Source of the DNA: Hyphomicrobiales bacterium
GTDB lineage: Bacteria; Pseudomonadota; Alphaproteobacteria; Rhizobiales; Rhizobiaceae
Length of the DNA: 64,000 nt
NCBI GenBank assembly: GCA_900472625.1
Contig: UCIT01000011.1
Coordinates: 62,001 to 126,000, forward strand
Direction: 5' to 3'
Shown here: positions 62,013-64,000 of the stretch, one piece after another
How the letters are laid out: each line of letters opens with the position of its first letter
Position numbering within the stretch: the first letter of the stretch is position 1
Notes under the pieces: model-generated
Told to the model about the DNA's origin: nothing
Seen by the model: the letters and a program-made list of their open reading frames with translations, nothing else
Database searches by the model: none
Made by a program: the position numbers and the translations under genes

Positions 62013-62145
62013 GGTATTCTCCAGTGCGTGGGAGGTTTCACGGATCGCCCTTGAGCCTGGCGGCGGCTTTTCGCCCGTCTAGTCGGCGGCACTCTGCTGG
62101 TTACGGACCAGCTGCCGATATCGCCCTTTAGGGATGGCGGCTCCC

Positions 62146-64000
62146 TTATTGCGGTGCGCGGGTTAGCTGGTCCCGGTGCATCGACAATCTCTCTTGACGG
62201 CCAAGGTCGGCCTCGCGCTGCTGGTGCACCATTTCGGCTGGCTTTAGCGCGGTCTCGACTTGGGTCCGACGCGTCTCGGCAATGGTCTTCGCCGTGTTCG
62301 CGTCCTTGTTTCGGATGCTGGCCATAGTCTCGGCCGCATCCAGCATGGTTGGGCCTGGCTGGCCTTGCTCCGGCTGCATGGCAGCCCCCGCATCGGCCAT
62401 AGCTTGACGCGCCTTGGCCTCATTGAGCATGGCCTTGGAATTGATCTCCCTGACCTCTGCCTGTTGGCCTGCGATGGCGATCGGGTTCGGCTGCGCCTGC
62501 TGTTTCTTGGCGTTCTCGATAATCTCAAGCGCCTTCTTCTTGACGCTGCCGGTGAGGTTCGAAAGCTCGATGAGCAACTCAGAAGGAACGTCTGCCCCCT
62601 TCTGCGCCATGATCGACAATGTGTCGTAGGCGTCCTGCTGCATGTTGATCGTGTCTGGACCTTCATCGATGATGATGTCTACGTCGAGAGCGCCGAGCGA
62701 GTTGACCAGCGCTGGCAGGCCGGTGTTCGGATCAACCCCCATCTGGTTGATGCCGAGGAACTGGGCGACATCGTTGTCATCAGTGACGCGGATCCACCGT
62801 TCGGACTGCCAATGCTCGCGCACGGCGCACCAGAGGCCACGATAGACGCGCAGCTTCCAGTTCTTGAAGGCGATCAGGTAGGGGCCAAGCTCGGCAATGC
62901 CAGCCTGTTGCTGCAACTGCATGGCGCGACCGGACAAGTTCTCAACTCCCTGGCCGACCAAGGCCGGGTTAAACCCGTAGTTCTCGATCTCGTTCTTTGC
63001 ATCTTCGAGGAATGCAAGATGGCCCTGCAGCTCCTGCCCCCTCGCCCCATCATCGAACACCGGCGGCTCGGTACCAGCCGGATACTGGATGACGCCATCG
63101 GGCCTCGCAGCCTCGCGACGGATCTGCTCGATGTCCTTGCCATCGTTCGAAGCCGTGATAATGCGGCGGCTGTTAAGAGTGTGTAGAGCCTTGGAGCGGC
63201 GCTGGTTGATCTCATCCTGGCTCGACTTCATGTTGCGCACGAAGCCGTATCGATCGCCATCCTGGTCGATGTTGGCCGAATACATCAGGTACTTGCAGAA
63301 CGACCGGCCCTTCTCATCGTGGAGATAGGCGGGGCCGGAGGAAAGGATGGTAGCGCCGGTGTAGATGCACCAGAACCAGTCCTTGCCGACCATGTACCAG
63401 TGATCGACGAGACGGACGCGATTGCTGCCGACCTCAGACGAGCAGAACCATTTGTTGTCCGTATCTGGATTGCTGGTCAGTTCCGATCCGCTGTTGACTG
63501 AATCCTTGATCTCCTGCGCCTTGTCCGGAAACATGGTGATCAGCATGTCGACATCGGCCCACTTGCCGACGCCCTGATATCGACCATCCGAGAAGTCAGC
63601 CTTCAACGATCGAGGGTCATAGAAGAACGAGGACGGGTCCACCTCTTCAAAGCCAACCTCGATGTCCCCGCGGTCGCCCTGCTCTAGAACGATCTCAATC
63701 CCGCCAATGCCATCGACCGAGCCATTGAGGCCAGCCATCAAGGATTTCTCGGGCCAGTTCTGCTCATCGCACACGTAGCGAAGGACAGCCGTTGCTATCT
63801 CTGCGCCCTCCTCGTGCTTGGGCGTGCGTGGATAGCCGCGAGGGTCTTGCCTCTGACGCTCCAGCAGCCCTACCACAGCGTTGATCTTGCGACCGATACG
63901 GTTGTAGGTGACGATCGGCTGCTTGCGGGCATTGAGCGCCTTGATCTGTTTCGCCGTCCACTGTGTGCCGTGATAGTAGCGGCGGGCGTCCTGCTGCTCG
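62146..64000 (-). CDS. Phage portal protein, P22 gp1-like (5' end beyond window)
   Basis: At least 617 residues are in view; the open frame continues to the right edge, so the start is not visible. The visible N-terminus (EQQDARRYYHGTQWTAKQIKALNARKQPIVTYN, then RIGRKINAVVGLLERQRQDP) is the P22-type portal signature. The body has VEVDPSSF-like and KSSQDEINQRRSKALHTLNSRRII elements, and the Gln-rich helical C-terminus (MHRDQLTRAPQ) follows. The dodecameric portal forms the DNA channel. A GTG at 63876 would be an internal start only. Confidence 0.92.
   Translation of the reverse strand, partial: EQQDARRYYHGTQWTAKQIKALNARKQPIVTYNRIGRKINAVVGLLERQRQDPRGYPRTPKHEEGAEIATAVLRYVCDEQNWPEKSLMAGLNGSVDGIGGIEIVLEQGDRGDIEVGFEEVDPSSFFYDPRSLKADFSDGRYQGVGKWADVDMLITMFPDKAQEIKDSVNSGSELTSNPDTDNKWFCSSEVGSNRVRLVDHWYMVGKDWFWCIYTGATILSSGPAYLHDEKGRSFCKYLMYSANIDQDGDRYGFVRNMKSSQDEINQRRSKALHTLNSRRIITASNDGKDIEQIRREAARPDGVIQYPAGTEPPVFDDGARGQELQGHLAFLEDAKNEIENYGFNPALVGQGVENLSGRAMQLQQQAGIAELGPYLIAFKNWKLRVYRGLWCAVREHWQSERWIRVTDDNDVAQFLGINQMGVDPNTGLPALVNSLGALDVDIIIDEGPDTINMQQDAYDTLSIMAQKGADVPSELLIELSNLTGSVKKKALEIIENAKKQQAQPNPIAIAGQQAEVREINSKAMLNEAKARQAMADAGAAMQPEQGQPGPTMLDAAETMASIRNKDANTAKTIAETRRTQVETALKPAEMVHQQREADLGRQERLSMHRDQLTRAPQ

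Larger units (their letters stand above)
45008..64000. mobile_element. Prophage with P22-like morphogenesis module (left part, continues beyond window)
   Basis: All genes from 45118 rightward are of phage type or unrecognised, closely packed and mostly leftward. The order is portal, scaffold, coat, head-closure (P22 gp4/gp10-like), ejection proteins, tail fibres, lysis. This podovirus-like layout differs sharply from the backbone. The tRNA at the left boundary supports site-specific integration. All structural frames are open with no inactivating mutations seen, so this half looks intact. Terminase, replication, repressor and integrase genes are not in the window. Confidence 0.9.

Noticed and set aside
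62260..63186. 308-codon frame antisense to the portal gene
   Set aside because: It mirrors the P22-type portal frame, which has a recognisable signature and extends to the window edge.

Overview
The window is about 64 kb of GC-rich alphaproteobacterial DNA, most likely chromosome of a Rhizobiaceae member (Rhizobium, Agrobacterium or a relative). The evidence is the gene content: an ArsR-type methionine regulator paired with metH, many polyamine-type ABC importers, a CHASE4-like GGDEF protein, rhizobial mosaic palindromes, and the codon usage. Positions 1-45007 are host backbone. From 45008 to the right edge the DNA is a prophage with a P22-like morphogenesis module. It lies against the 3' end of a tRNA gene with a CAU anticodon and runs off the window inside the portal gene.

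Backbone, left to right. 1-13026: the start of an ArsR-family regulator; ettA; a polytopic membrane protein with a GT-C-like acidic loop motif; a periplasmic RNase T2; an alpha/beta hydrolase and DMT-transporter pair; RidA; a DUF442 protein; a DUF4432 sugar-epimerase-like protein; a periplasmic L,D-transpeptidase; a LuxR regulator; an orphan ParA; a small exported protein. 13037-21500: an apparent amine-catabolic locus with iron alcohol dehydrogenase, aldehyde dehydrogenase, glutamine-synthetase-like gamma-glutamyl ligase, APC permease, N-formylglutamate-amidohydrolase-like enzyme and a divergent RpiR regulator. A PIN/XRE toxin-antitoxin pair sits between the dehydrogenases and the ligase. 21680-25609: a polyamine/iron-type ABC importer. 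25936-35710: an MHS-family symporter, a PP2C-like phosphatase, B12-dependent metH, an AGE-family epimerase, a diguanylate cyclase and an exported protein. 35866-43291: a second ABC importer operon that continues into a hydantoin-racemase-like protein, a flavin reductase-like protein and an HbpS-like protein, with a divergent GntR/FCD regulator. 43398-44776: a conserved small protein and a SIMPL-domain exported protein.

Prophage. Transcription of the structural module is leftward. From the right edge the order is: portal (partial), scaffold, major coat, decoration-like protein, small head proteins, gp4-like and gp10-like head-tail closure proteins, a 53-aa gene, three ejection-type proteins including one with a lytic transglycosylase-like domain, a collar/fibre block with HTHT and collagen-like repeats, then lysis genes (GH108 endolysin with a C-terminal membrane segment, and overlapping spanins Rz/Rz1). 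Two rightward genes, a lipoprotein and a two-helix membrane protein, interrupt the structural block like a moron. No integrase, repressor or terminase is in view; they are presumably to the right.

Regulatory signals include a 16-20 bp palindrome shared by the ArsR-like gene and metH 32 kb apart, paired operators before the RpiR gene, hairpins between the binding-protein and permease genes of both ABC importers, and a hairpin that can bury the ribosome binding site of a phage gene.
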